Source: JAWLGW01 sp964569055 (GTDB lineage: Bacteria > Planctomycetota > J058). From it: a stretch of 19,006 nt of DNA. The translations under genes and the position numbers were made by a program. Below are positions 7,051 to 14,347 of the stretch, in pieces (position 1 is the first letter of the stretch; every line of letters begins with the position of its first letter). Location of the stretch: positions 1 through 19,006 of the forward strand of contig CAZMSZ010000119.1 of the NCBI GenBank assembly GCA_964569055.1. Reading direction: 5' to 3'. The notes below the pieces were generated by a model. The model had not been told where the DNA came from and did no database searches. It saw nothing but the letters and a program-made list of their open reading frames with translations.

Positions 7051-8026
7051 GCCGCTCGTCGGCCCACAGCGCGACGCGCACCGCGTCCTCGCCCACCCGG
7101 GCCAAGGCGCGGCCCATGCCCTGGGTGTTGAACGCCGCGCCCACGCCGCCCGCCTGGTCGACCACGATCACGCCGCCCGAGTCGTCGCCGAAGCGGCGCC
7201 CGAGGTCGGCCACCGCGCGCTCGGCCGCGCTGGCGGCGCCGTGGCGGCGCGCCTCGTGGCAGGCGAGGAAGCAGCTCACCGCGCGGATCATGCGCTCGCC
7301 GATCCCGGTGGCCGAGGCCGCCGCGCCCAGCTCGTCGCAGGCGAACAGCCCCGCCCCGACCAGGGCCGAGTCGCCCACTCGCCCGGGCGCCTTGAGCCAC
7401 AGCCCGCCGGTCGAGACGGCCGCCGCGACCCGGCCCGCGGCGTCGAGCGCGACCGCGCCCACCGTGTCGTGCCCGCGGTCGCCCTCCTCGGGCGCCGCCT
7501 CGCGCTCCTCGTCGTCGGGCCGCCCGACGGTGGCGAGCTGCTCGAGGGGCCGCTCGGTCGCCTCGGCCTCGCCGAGCAGCTTGTGGTAGGTCTCGAGCTT
7601 GCGCGCCGGGATCGGCGGGAGGGCCGGCAGGCCGAGGGCCGTCGCGCGCCGGTCGGCCCCCTCGCCCACCAGGAGCACGTGGCGCCCCTCGCGCAGCAGG
7701 TCGAGGCACACCTCGGTCGGGTGGAGCGTGGCGGTGCACGCGCCGACCGCGCCCGCCGCGCGATCGCGGCCGCGCATCAGCGCGGCGTCGAGGGCGTAGC
7801 GCCCTCCCACGTCGAGGCAGGCGCCGATCCCCGCGTTGAACGGGCCGTCGGCCTCCATGTACTTCACGGCCGCCACCACGGCCGCCAGCGCGTCGCCGCG
7901 GGCGAGCAGCGCCTCGCGCCCGGCGCGGGCCGCGCGCTCCAGCCCCTCGCGGTAGGCCCGCTCGCGGTCCCCCTCCATGTGGCGCATGGGCCCCGCGCCG
8001 CCGTGCACCAGCACCAGCCCACTCAC
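7046..8026 (-). CDS. Isoaspartyl peptidase / L-asparaginase family Ntn hydrolase
   Basis: 326 residues, the usual length of the type III asparaginase / beta-aspartyl peptidase family. It starts with VLVHGGAG, the family N-terminus, has GPFNAGIGACLDVGG at 61-75, and the self-cleavage site GHDTVGAVALD with nucleophile Thr188, followed by STGGLWLKAPGRVGDSALVGAG, which forms the substrate pocket. The precursor would cleave before Thr188 into alpha and beta chains. There is no signal peptide, so a cytoplasmic peptidase acting on isoaspartyl peptides or asparagine is likely. The GTG start at 8026 has GGAGGTG 6 nt upstream and overlaps the aldolase stop as GTGA, so the two are translationally coupled. 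The charged insert at 160-186, just before the cleavage site, is typical of the flexible alpha-chain end. Confidence 0.88.
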   Translation of the reverse strand: MSGLVLVHGGAGPMRHMEGDRERAYREGLERAARAGREALLARGDALAAVVAAVKYMEADGPFNAGIGACLDVGGRYALDAALMRGRDRAAGAVGACTATLHPTEVCLDLLREGRHVLLVGEGADRRATALGLPALPPIPARKLETYHKLLGEAEATERPLEQLATVGRPDDEEREAAPEEGDRGHDTVGAVALDAAGRVAAAVSTGGLWLKAPGRVGDSALVGAGLFACDELGAAASATGIGERMIRAVSCFLACHEARRHGAASAAERAVADLGRRFGDDSGGVIVVDQAGGVGAAFNTQGMGRALARVGEDAVRVALWADERL

Positions 8027-9075
8027 GCGCGCACCTCCGCCTCGACCGCGCGCTCGAGGGCGCGCACCGCCCGCTCGACGTCCTCGTCGCCCACGTCGCG
8101 GTGGGTCACGAACCGCAGGCCGAGCTCGCCGAGCGGCACGGCCAGCACGCCTTCGGCCGCGAGCGCCGCGGCGACCTTGCCGTAGCTCGCCGCGCCCGCC
8201 TCGGTCCGCACGAACACGATGTTCGTCTCCACGGCGGCGAGGTCGACTTGCACGCCGGGGAGCGCCGCCGCCCCCTCGGCCAGCCGGCGCGCGCGGGCGT
8301 GGTCCTCGTGCAGCCGGCGCGGCCCCTCCTCCAGCGCCACCAGCGCCGCCGCCGCGATCGTGCCCACCTGCCGCATGCCGCCGCCCAGCACCTTGCGGAA
8401 CCGCCGCGCCTGCGCGATCGCCTCCGCCTCGCCGAGCAGCACGCTCCCGATCGGGGCGCCCAGCCCCTTGCTGAAGCAGAACATGAGCGTGTCGCAGCAG
8501 GCGCCGTAGTCGAGCGGGCTGACGCCGCTGGCCGCGACCGCGTTCCAGATCCGCGCGCCGTCGAGGTGGAGCCGCACCCCGCGCGCCGCGGTCACGCGCC
8601 GCAGCTCGCGCAGGAGCTCGAGCGGGACCACCCGCCCGCCGTGGAAGTTGTGGGTGTTCTCCACGCACAGCAGCGCGGTCCGCGGCTGGTGCAGGTCGCC
8701 GCCGCGGGCGAAGCGCGCCACCTCGGCCGGGTCGAGCCGCCCCGCGTCGCTGCGGAGCGTGCGCGTCAGCACCCCCGCGAAGGCCGCCGCGCCGCCGACC
8801 TCGTTGTTGTATGCGTGCGAGTACTCCTCGACGAACACCTCCTCGCCCGGCCGGGTGTGGAGCTTCATGGCGATCAGGTTGGCCATGGTGCCCGACGGCG
8901 TGAACAGCCCCGCCTCCTTGCCGAACGCCGCCGCGGCGCGCCGCTCGAGCTCCTGCACGGTGGGGTCGTCGCCGAACACGTCGTCCCCGACCGCCGCCTC
9001 GGCCATGGCGCGCCGCATGGCGGGGGTGGGGCGGGTCACGGTGTCGCTGCGGAAGTCGGCGGGGGGTCGAGCCAC
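8023..9075 (-). CDS. ltaE: Low-specificity L-threonine aldolase
   Basis: 350 residues, PLP-dependent fold type I. It begins with DFRSDTVTRPTPAM, the hallmark start of threonine aldolases, then GDDVFGDDPTVQELE, the PLP-phosphate loop FTPSGTMAN, EEYSHAYNNE with the ring-stacking H87, VENTHNFHGGR, LHLDGARIWNA with D172 and R175, and CFSKGLGAPIGS with the PLP lysine K203. It would cleave L-threonine or L-allo-threonine to glycine and acetaldehyde. GTG start at 9075 with GGAGGAG before it. It is the first gene of a two-gene operon with the Ntn hydrolase, which fits amino-acid salvage. Confidence 0.93.
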   Translation of the reverse strand: MARPPADFRSDTVTRPTPAMRRAMAEAAVGDDVFGDDPTVQELERRAAAAFGKEAGLFTPSGTMANLIAMKLHTRPGEEVFVEEYSHAYNNEVGGAAAFAGVLTRTLRSDAGRLDPAEVARFARGGDLHQPRTALLCVENTHNFHGGRVVPLELLRELRRVTAARGVRLHLDGARIWNAVAASGVSPLDYGACCDTLMFCFSKGLGAPIGSVLLGEAEAIAQARRFRKVLGGGMRQVGTIAAAALVALEEGPRRLHEDHARARRLAEGAAALPGVQVDLAAVETNIVFVRTEAGAASYGKVAAALAAEGVLAVPLGELGLRFVTHRDVGDEDVERAVRALERAVEAEVRA

Positions 9076-9163
9076 GAGCTCCTCCAGCGGCGTGGGCCGC
9101 GGCGCGCCAGCATAGCCGGCCGGAGGCAGGGCTCGGGGCGCCCGCCTCGACGGGCGTCTTGCG

Positions 9164-9169
9164 TAGGAT
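9164..9169 (+). promoter_or_regulatory. Candidate -10 for a leaderless transcript (TAGGAT)
   Basis: TAGGAT ends exactly 6 nt before the GTG at 9176, which puts the expected transcription start on the start codon. No Shine-Dalgarno is visible. The same spacing occurs before the gene at 11046. Confidence 0.4.
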
Positions 9170-9175
9170 CGGGCC

Positions 9176-9994
9176 GTGGCCGAGCTGATCCGGCATCCCC
9201 GCTGCCCCTACTGCCACGACGGGGTCGACCCCGACGACGCGAAGACCGCCTGCGACGGGTGCATGAGCTGGCATCACGCCCCGTGTTGGCGCGAGCACGG
9301 CGCCTGCGCGGCGTGCGGCGGGGCGCGGGCGTTGACGACGGCCGAGGAGGTCGCGAGCGAACCCGCCCCGCCGAGCGCGGATCTCGAGGCGGCGCCGGCC
9401 GCCCCGCCGAGCGCGGACCTCGAGGCGGCGCTCGCGCGAATCCTGCCCCCCGCGCGGGCGCTCGCGGCGGCGCTCGGGGAGCCCGCGGCGCGCCGCTACC
9501 TCGCGCCGGGCGAGCCGGACCCGGCGAACGCCGCGCAGGACCTGCAGACCTGGATCGAGGGGCTCGCCCGCTGGGGTGCGGAGGTGCTGACCCGCGTCGC
9601 GATCGCCGCGGTGCGCCGGGTGGCTCCGCTGTGGGAGGTCGAGCGGCCCGCCGACTCGACCGTCGGCGACGTGCTCGCGGCGGCCGAGGCCTACCTCGCC
9701 TGCCCCTGCGCTCCCCACAAACAGCAGGCGCGTGACGCCGGTCTGCGCGCCGACGCCGCGGGAGACACGGCGGCGACGCTCGGCGCCGCGCGGGCGGCGC
9801 ACGCCGCCGCGCGCCTCGCGCGCCTCCCGGGGCTCGAGCCGACCCGGCAGGGGCCGCGCGCTTGGAGCCGCGCGGTGGAGACCGCGGCCAGCGCGCTGGC
9901 GGCCGCCCGCGGCGCCACGCAGCCCAACCTCGCCGACCGCGAGGCGATCCGGGCGGCGGCGTGCGAGGCCGTCATCGAGTGGCTGATCCGCTGA
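9176..9994 (+). CDS. Prokaryotic RING/zinc-finger protein
   Basis: 272 residues. Residues 10-47 hold a compact zinc-binding module: C10, C13, C26, C29, H33/H34, C37, H41, C44 and C47, in the pattern of the prokaryotic RING-finger families found in bacteria such as Myxococcota. Residues 62-85 are two direct copies of APPSADLEAAPA/LA. The rest (about 86-272) is Ala/Leu/Arg-rich and predicted helical, with no motif I recognise. No membrane segment or signal peptide. Prokaryotic RING domains are thought to mediate protein contacts, and in some operons sit with ubiquitin-like systems, but no such partner is present here. The GTG start follows a -10-like hexamer by 6 nt, without a ribosome binding site. 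Convergent with the metallopeptidase gene with no bases between the stops. Confidence 0.75.
   Translation: MAELIRHPRCPYCHDGVDPDDAKTACDGCMSWHHAPCWREHGACAACGGARALTTAEEVASEPAPPSADLEAAPAAPPSADLEAALARILPPARALAAALGEPAARRYLAPGEPDPANAAQDLQTWIEGLARWGAEVLTRVAIAAVRRVAPLWEVERPADSTVGDVLAAAEAYLACPCAPHKQQARDAGLRADAAGDTAATLGAARAAHAAARLARLPGLEPTRQGPRAWSRAVETAASALAAARGATQPNLADREAIRAAACEAVIEWLIR
9365..9436 (+). repeat. Two tandem 36-nt units in the RING protein gene
   Basis: The unit beginning GCCCCGCCGAGCGCGG at 9365 recurs at 9401 (36 nt, 12 residues) with few changes, giving two copies of APPSADLEAA. It is an in-frame duplication in the linker after the zinc module. Confidence 0.75.
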
Positions 9995-10000
9995 TCAGCG
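9989..10000. other. Palindrome at convergent stop junction (CGCTGATCAGCG)
   Basis: A perfect 12-nt palindrome whose centre TGATCA is the stop of the RING gene (TGA 9992-9994) abutting the stop of the metallopeptidase gene (TCA 9995-9997). There is no intergenic base. It could form a 6-bp stem in either transcript. Confidence 0.7.
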
Positions 10001-10972
10001 CCGGTGCCAGGAGAACGCCGCCAGCCGCTGGCGCACGTCCTCGGCGATCGCCGGGGGCACGGGCGGGGCGGGGATCGCGTCGGCCCGCCCCTCCATGGCG
10101 AAGCCGCTGGCGCGGGTCAGCACGTCGGCGAGGTGGTGCACGTTGGGCGCGAGGTCCCCGCGCAGGTAGCGCTCGTCGTGGCGCGCGAGCAGGTAGGCCT
10201 TGGCCCGGTACAGCTCGACGGCCAGCCCCTTGCCGAGCACCGCGTAGTCGATCACGTGCTCGAGCGCGGCCCACGACACCGTGTCGCGCGTCCAGTCGAA
10301 CACGCGCCCCTGCAGCTCGAGCTCCTCCCACTCGCGGTGCATCAGCTCGTGGGCCAGGTTGCCCGCCAGCGCCACGTCGTCCGCCTCGGCCCAGAACTCC
10401 GCGTTGTAGAGCAGGAGGTGGCGCCCCGCGACGGTCGTGCTCTCGGCGATCGGCACGAACCGGGTCGGGACGCCGAGCGACCGGAGGAAGCCGGGTTCGT
10501 TCTGCTCGCGCGCGAGGAGGCGCACCTCGATCGGCGAGGTGAGCGCCACGAACTTGGGCAACAGGCCCCGCACCAGCCGCGCCAGGCGCGGGTCGCCGCG
10601 CACGAAGTCGGGCGCGCTCCGCCCCTCCTTGCGCCGCAGCACGTCGAGCTCGCGCTGGTAGCGGGCCGCGCGGTCCGGGTCGTCGCGCAGCAGCGCCTCG
10701 TAGAGCGCGCGCGCCGCCGCCAGCTCGCCCAGCATCTGGCGCGCGTTCGCCACGTTGAGCCGCACGTCGAACCGCAGCGGGCTCGGCCGCGCGGGGAGCA
10801 GCGCCAGCGCCCGCTCGAACGCGGCCAGCGCCTCGCCGTAGCGGCCCGCGGTGAACGCCTCGATCCCCTCGCGGTTCGCCTCGTCCGCGCTGGGGGCGCG
10901 CTCCTGCGAGACGGCCGCGAGCGGCAGGGCGAGCACGGCGGCGCACACGAGCGTGGGGGCGATCCGGCGCAT
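9995..10972 (-). CDS. Secreted TPR protein with HExxH metallopeptidase motif
   Basis: 325 residues. MRRIAPTLVCAAVLALPLAA is a classic Sec signal peptide with a cleavage site near residues 22-25. Residues 30-110 form about two TPR units (EGIEAFTAGRYGEALAAFER; a second one around 75-100). The C-terminal part has LAHELMHREWEE with H208, E209 and H212, the zinc-binding HExxH. About 26 residues on, LEHVIDYAV supplies E238 in an ExxxD arrangement (E238, D242), as in gluzincin metallopeptidases. The protein therefore looks like a periplasmic or exported zinc peptidase with a TPR docking domain. Substrate unknown; I do not recognise a named family. ATG start at 10972 with AGGAGGT upstream. It is divergent from the tag gene. 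Confidence 0.75.
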   Translation of the reverse strand: MRRIAPTLVCAAVLALPLAAVSQERAPSADEANREGIEAFTAGRYGEALAAFERALALLPARPSPLRFDVRLNVANARQMLGELAAARALYEALLRDDPDRAARYQRELDVLRRKEGRSAPDFVRGDPRLARLVRGLLPKFVALTSPIEVRLLAREQNEPGFLRSLGVPTRFVPIAESTTVAGRHLLLYNAEFWAEADDVALAGNLAHELMHREWEELELQGRVFDWTRDTVSWAALEHVIDYAVLGKGLAVELYRAKAYLLARHDERYLRGDLAPNVHHLADVLTRASGFAMEGRADAIPAPPVPPAIAEDVRQRLAAFSWHRR

Positions 10973-11033
10973 GGCAGACCTCCTGAGCGGGTCCGTCCTA
11001 CCGCGCCCCGCCGGCCGCGGCCAGGGCGTGCGC

Positions 11034-11039
11034 TATAGT
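11034..11039 (+). promoter_or_regulatory. Candidate -10 for a leaderless transcript (TATAGT)
   Basis: TATAGT, close to the consensus, ends 6 nt before the ATG at 11046, so transcription would begin at the start codon. There is no Shine-Dalgarno. Confidence 0.45.
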
Positions 11040-11045
11040 CGCCGC

Positions 11046-11699
11046 ATGGCGAGCGCGGCGCGCGGGCTGATCGAGGGGCCGGACGGGGTCGCGCGCTGCT
11101 TCTGGGCCGCGAGCGCGCCCGACTACGCCGTCTACCACGACGAGGAGTGGGGCCGCCCGCAGGGCGACGACCGGCGCCTGTTCGAGAAGATCTGCCTGGA
11201 GGGGTTCCAGTCGGGCCTGAGCTGGCTGACGATCCTCCGCAAGCGGCCGGCGTTCCGCCGCGCGTTCCGCGACTTCGACCCGACCGCCGTGGCCCGCTTC
11301 GACGAGCGGCGCGTGGCGGCGCTGCTCGAGGACGCGGGGATCGTGCGGCACCGCGGCAAGATCGAGTCCACGATCAACAACGCCCGCCGCTGCCTCGAGC
11401 TGCAGGAGGCGTGCGGCTCGCTCGCCGCCTACGTGTGGCGGTTCGAGCCGCCCGCGCGCGAGCGCCCGCGCCGGTTCACCCGGGCGGCCCTCGCCAAGCT
11501 CACCGAGAGCGCCGCGTCCCGGGCCCTGAGCAAGGACCTGCGCCGGCGCGGCTGGTCCTACGTGGGGCCGACCACGCTCTACGCGTTCATGCAGGCGGTC
11601 GGCCTGGTGAACGACCACCTCGAGGGCTGCCCGGCGCGCGAGGCGTGCGCCGCCGCGCGCGCCCGCTTCGAGCCGCCCGCCGCGGCGCTCAGCTCGTGA
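11046..11699 (+). CDS. tag: 3-methyladenine DNA glycosylase I
   Basis: 217 residues, a little longer than E. coli Tag (187). It removes 3-methyladenine from alkylated DNA in base excision repair. The sequence shows RCFW with C18, VYHDEEWG with H31, LEGFQSGLSWLTIL with the catalytic-site E52 and W60, and NDHLEGCPARE with H191 and C195. C18, H31, H191 and C195 form the structural zinc site of Tag proteins. The C-terminus after 200 is Ala-rich. The start is set at 11046 since the protein before it matches nothing and a -10-like TATAGT lies just upstream. It overlaps the next gene by GTGA. Confidence 0.92.
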   Translation: MASAARGLIEGPDGVARCFWAASAPDYAVYHDEEWGRPQGDDRRLFEKICLEGFQSGLSWLTILRKRPAFRRAFRDFDPTAVARFDERRVAALLEDAGIVRHRGKIESTINNARRCLELQEACGSLAAYVWRFEPPARERPRRFTRAALAKLTESAASRALSKDLRRRGWSYVGPTTLYAFMQAVGLVNDHLEGCPAREACAAARARFEPPAAALSS

Positions 11700-12400
11700 G
11701 CGAGGACGTCGCGGGCGCCCTCGCGCCTCCCGCGCGCGCCGAGCGGGCGCTCGCCGCCTGGATCGCCGGGTGGGTCGCGGGCTGGCTGGCGGCGTTCGGA
11801 GTGTTCAAGCTGGCGCTGATTCCCGCCGGCGCGGGCATGTTCGGCCGCTCGTGGGTCGCGGGCGCGTTCTTCCTGGGCGCCGCCGCGCTGGCGGCGCGGG
11901 TGACCCGCCGCGAGCTGGCGCCCGAGCGCGCCGCGGCCCCCGGGGCCGGCCCGCTCCTGGCCGTGGCCGGCGCCCTCGCGCTCACCGCCGCGCTCGGCCT
12001 GTGGGCGGAGCGCGCCTGGCCGCTCGCGCCCGAGGCCTGGGAGCGCTACCGCGCGCACCAGATCGGCGTCGCCCGCATGGACCTCGTCTACCACGCGGTC
12101 AAGCTGCCCGAGCTGGTGTTCCAGCAGGCCATGATCCTGGCGCTCACCCGGCGCCTGCTGCGCCACGGCCTGAGCGGCGCGCGCCTGGTCGGCGCGTTCG
12201 CGCTGGTGTTCGGCGCGCTCCACCTGCCGCTCGTGGCGCTGCAGGGCCTGGCCGGGCTCCCGTTCGTCGTGGCCGCGACCGCCTCGGCGCTGGTGTTCCC
12301 GCTCCTGATCGCGCGCCGGCCCTGGGGCGTGGCCTACGCGTTCTGCGTGCACCTCCTCGCCTACGTGGCGGCCGGGACGGCGCTGCGCCTGGCGGGTTGA
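11696..12400 (+). CDS. Polytopic membrane protein, CPBP (CAAX-protease-like) type with incomplete motifs
   Basis: 234 residues with about seven hydrophobic segments (near 22-42, 50-67, 86-104, 140-153, 163-181, 188-206 and 211-230). The layout recalls the CPBP intramembrane protease family: PELVFQQAM with E139 where the family has EExxxR, LVFGALH with H176 as FxxxH, and a late H219 in AFCVHLLAY where the family has HxxxN. The second Glu, the Arg and the Asn are replaced, so proteolytic activity is uncertain. The GTG at 11696 shares GTGA with the stop of tag, which implies coupled translation. A functional link with alkylation repair is not obvious. It could instead be an unrelated membrane protein with a chance resemblance. 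Confidence 0.65.
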   Translation: MSEDVAGALAPPARAERALAAWIAGWVAGWLAAFGVFKLALIPAGAGMFGRSWVAGAFFLGAAALAARVTRRELAPERAAAPGAGPLLAVAGALALTAALGLWAERAWPLAPEAWERYRAHQIGVARMDLVYHAVKLPELVFQQAMILALTRRLLRHGLSGARLVGAFALVFGALHLPLVALQGLAGLPFVVAATASALVFPLLIARRPWGVAYAFCVHLLAYVAAGTALRLAG

Positions 12401-12427
12401 GCGACCCCGCGTGCCCCCCCTGATGCG

Positions 12428-12448
12428 CCGCCTCCGGCGGGCTATCGT
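12428..12448 (+). promoter_or_regulatory. Short hairpin followed by -10-like TATCGT
   Basis: CCGCCTCCGGCGG (12428-12440) can fold with a 3-nt loop and may end the tag operon. Right after it TATCGT (12443-12448) resembles the -10 hexamers seen elsewhere in the window and would give an 18-nt leader to the Hsp90 gene including its GAGGAGG. Confidence 0.35.
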
Positions 12449-12472
12449 GGCGCGGGGCGGCGAGGAGGTCGG

Positions 12473-14347
12473 GTGGCGTCGGGCGACGAGCGCGTGGCGC
12501 GGGAGTACCCGTTCTCGGTCGACATGGCGGGGATCCTCGAGATCCTCAGCCGGTCGCTCTACTCGCGCCGCGACGTGGCGATCCGCGAGCTGCTCCAGAA
12601 CGCCCACGACGCGGTCGTCCGTCGGCGCGCGGTCGACCTCGCGTACCTCGGCGCGATCCGCCTGGCGCAGGACCCCGCGGCGAACGCGATCTCGGTCAGC
12701 GACGACGGGGCGGGGATCGGCTGGGAGGAGGCCGAGCGCTACCTCGGCACCCTCGGGGCGGGCGTGTCGGGCGCGCTCAAGCGCGAGCGGCGCGGGCCCG
12801 ACGGGCGCGACGCGACGGGGATCATCGGCCAGTTCGGGGTGGGGCTGTTCGCGGGCTTCCTGCTGGCCGACCGGATCGTGGTCGAGTCACGCCCGCGCGC
12901 CGACGAGCCGGCGATCCGCTGGGAGGCGGGGACCGGGACGGCCGTCCGGCTGGGACCGGGCGCGCGCGAGGCGGTCGGGACCACCGTCACCCTCGAGCTG
13001 CGCGCCGAGCACGCCGTCTGGAGCCGCGAGCGCGCGCCGCTGGTCGAGGCGGTCACGCGCTGGGCCGACTTCCTCCCGGTGCCGATCTACCTGGGGGAGT
13101 CGCGGCGCCGCCTCAACCTCATGACGCCCGCCTGGGCCGACCCCACGCCCGACCCCGAGACCGTGAGCCTCGAGCTCGAGCACCGCTTCGACGACACGCC
13201 CCTCGACGTGATCCCGCTGCGGCTGGAGCGGCCGCTCGCGCTGCAGGGCGCCCTGTACGTGACCCGCGCCCGCACGCCCGGCTTCTCGGGGCGCCCCACC
13301 GTGGCCGCCACGGTGCGGCGAATGGTCGTCACCGAGCGCCTCGACGGGCTGCTCCCCGAGTGGGGCCCGTTCTTCCGCGGGATCCTCGAGCTGCCCGACC
13401 TCCAGCCCACGACCAGCCGCGAGGACCTGATCCGCGACGAGCGGTTCGACCTCGCGCGGGCCGAGGTGGAGCGTCTCCTGCTGGCGCGCCTGCGCGAGCT
13501 CGCCCGGGCCGACCTGGTCAAGCTCCAGGCGATCCTGACCTGGCACCGCTACACGGTGGCGGGCGCGGCGCTCGACCACCCGCCGCTGCGCGACGTGCTG
13601 CGCGGCGCCTACCCGTTCACCACCACGCAGGGCGCGCTGACCTTCGCCGAGGTGCTGGCGCGCTCGCGCGCGGCGCAGCGGATCCCGGGGGCGGGCGAGG
13701 CCACGATCTGGTACCACACCGCGCGCGCGCAGACGCAGTGGGTGCGCGGGGTGTTCGCCGGTCACGACGCGCCCTGCGTCGAGGCGGTCCGCTCGTTCGA
13801 GGCCACCCTGCTGGCGCAGCTCGCCGCCGACGCCGGCGAGGGCTGCACGGTCCAGCTCGCCAGCCCCGCCAACGAGCGGTTCGTGCAGGCCGTGCTCGGC
13901 GTCTCGGAGCTGAGCGAGGTCGGCCCCGCCTGGCGCGAGTTCTTCGCGGTGCTCGGGGCGCGCGTCCGCGCGGGCTCGTTCCCGAGCGAGCTGCCGGTGG
14001 TGGCGTTCCCCTCGCGCCGCAGCGAGGTCAAGCGCGAGCTCGAGGCGCTCAAGCGCCGCGGCACGGTGCCGGCCGCCTTCTCGCGCATGCTCGACCTCCA
14101 CTTCGCCGAGGAGGAGGACGAGGCGCGCGCGGAGGTGCTCCTCAACACCCGCCACCGGCTGGTGGCGCGGGCGCTCGCCGCCAGCATCCGCTCGCCGCTG
14201 GCCTCGGTGCTGCGCGTCCTGGTGCAGGGCGCGCTGGCGGCCGCCGGCGTGGTCGCCGAGGGCGCGGGCGAGGAGCAGACGCTGCTCGCCGACCTCGACT
14301 GGATCGCGGAGGCGCTGCCCGGCGCCCCGCCCGAGGAGGACCCGTGA
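12473..14347 (+). CDS. Hsp90-family molecular chaperone (HtpG-like)
   Basis: 624 residues, the length of E. coli HtpG. The GHKL ATPase domain shows IRELLQNAHDA with E39, N43 and D46, DDGAGI at 77-82, the region usually AKSGT replaced by LGAGVSG near 94-100, and IIGQFGVGLFAGFLLAD at 117-133, the ATP-lid end. The middle domain has TTSREDLIRDE with R316, matching the conserved arginine that reaches the ATP. The C-terminal third is divergent. The protein ends in GAPPEEDP, an acidic tail. GTG start at 12473 has GAGGAGG 7 nt upstream. It overlaps the TPR gene by GTGA. Divergence from canonical HtpG suggests a second, specialised Hsp90 rather than the housekeeping copy; I therefore give no symbol. 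Confidence 0.9.
   Translation: MASGDERVAREYPFSVDMAGILEILSRSLYSRRDVAIRELLQNAHDAVVRRRAVDLAYLGAIRLAQDPAANAISVSDDGAGIGWEEAERYLGTLGAGVSGALKRERRGPDGRDATGIIGQFGVGLFAGFLLADRIVVESRPRADEPAIRWEAGTGTAVRLGPGAREAVGTTVTLELRAEHAVWSRERAPLVEAVTRWADFLPVPIYLGESRRRLNLMTPAWADPTPDPETVSLELEHRFDDTPLDVIPLRLERPLALQGALYVTRARTPGFSGRPTVAATVRRMVVTERLDGLLPEWGPFFRGILELPDLQPTTSREDLIRDERFDLARAEVERLLLARLRELARADLVKLQAILTWHRYTVAGAALDHPPLRDVLRGAYPFTTTQGALTFAEVLARSRAAQRIPGAGEATIWYHTARAQTQWVRGVFAGHDAPCVEAVRSFEATLLAQLAADAGEGCTVQLASPANERFVQAVLGVSELSEVGPAWREFFAVLGARVRAGSFPSELPVVAFPSRRSEVKRELEALKRRGTVPAAFSRMLDLHFAEEEDEARAEVLLNTRHRLVARALAASIRSPLASVLRVLVQGALAAAGVVAEGAGEEQTLLADLDWIAEALPGAPPEEDP

Noticed and set aside
5276..8185. A 969-residue plus-strand open frame
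   Set aside because: Out of frame with the amidohydrolase and antisense to the Ntn hydrolase; Arg/Pro/Ala-rich with no recognisable domain.
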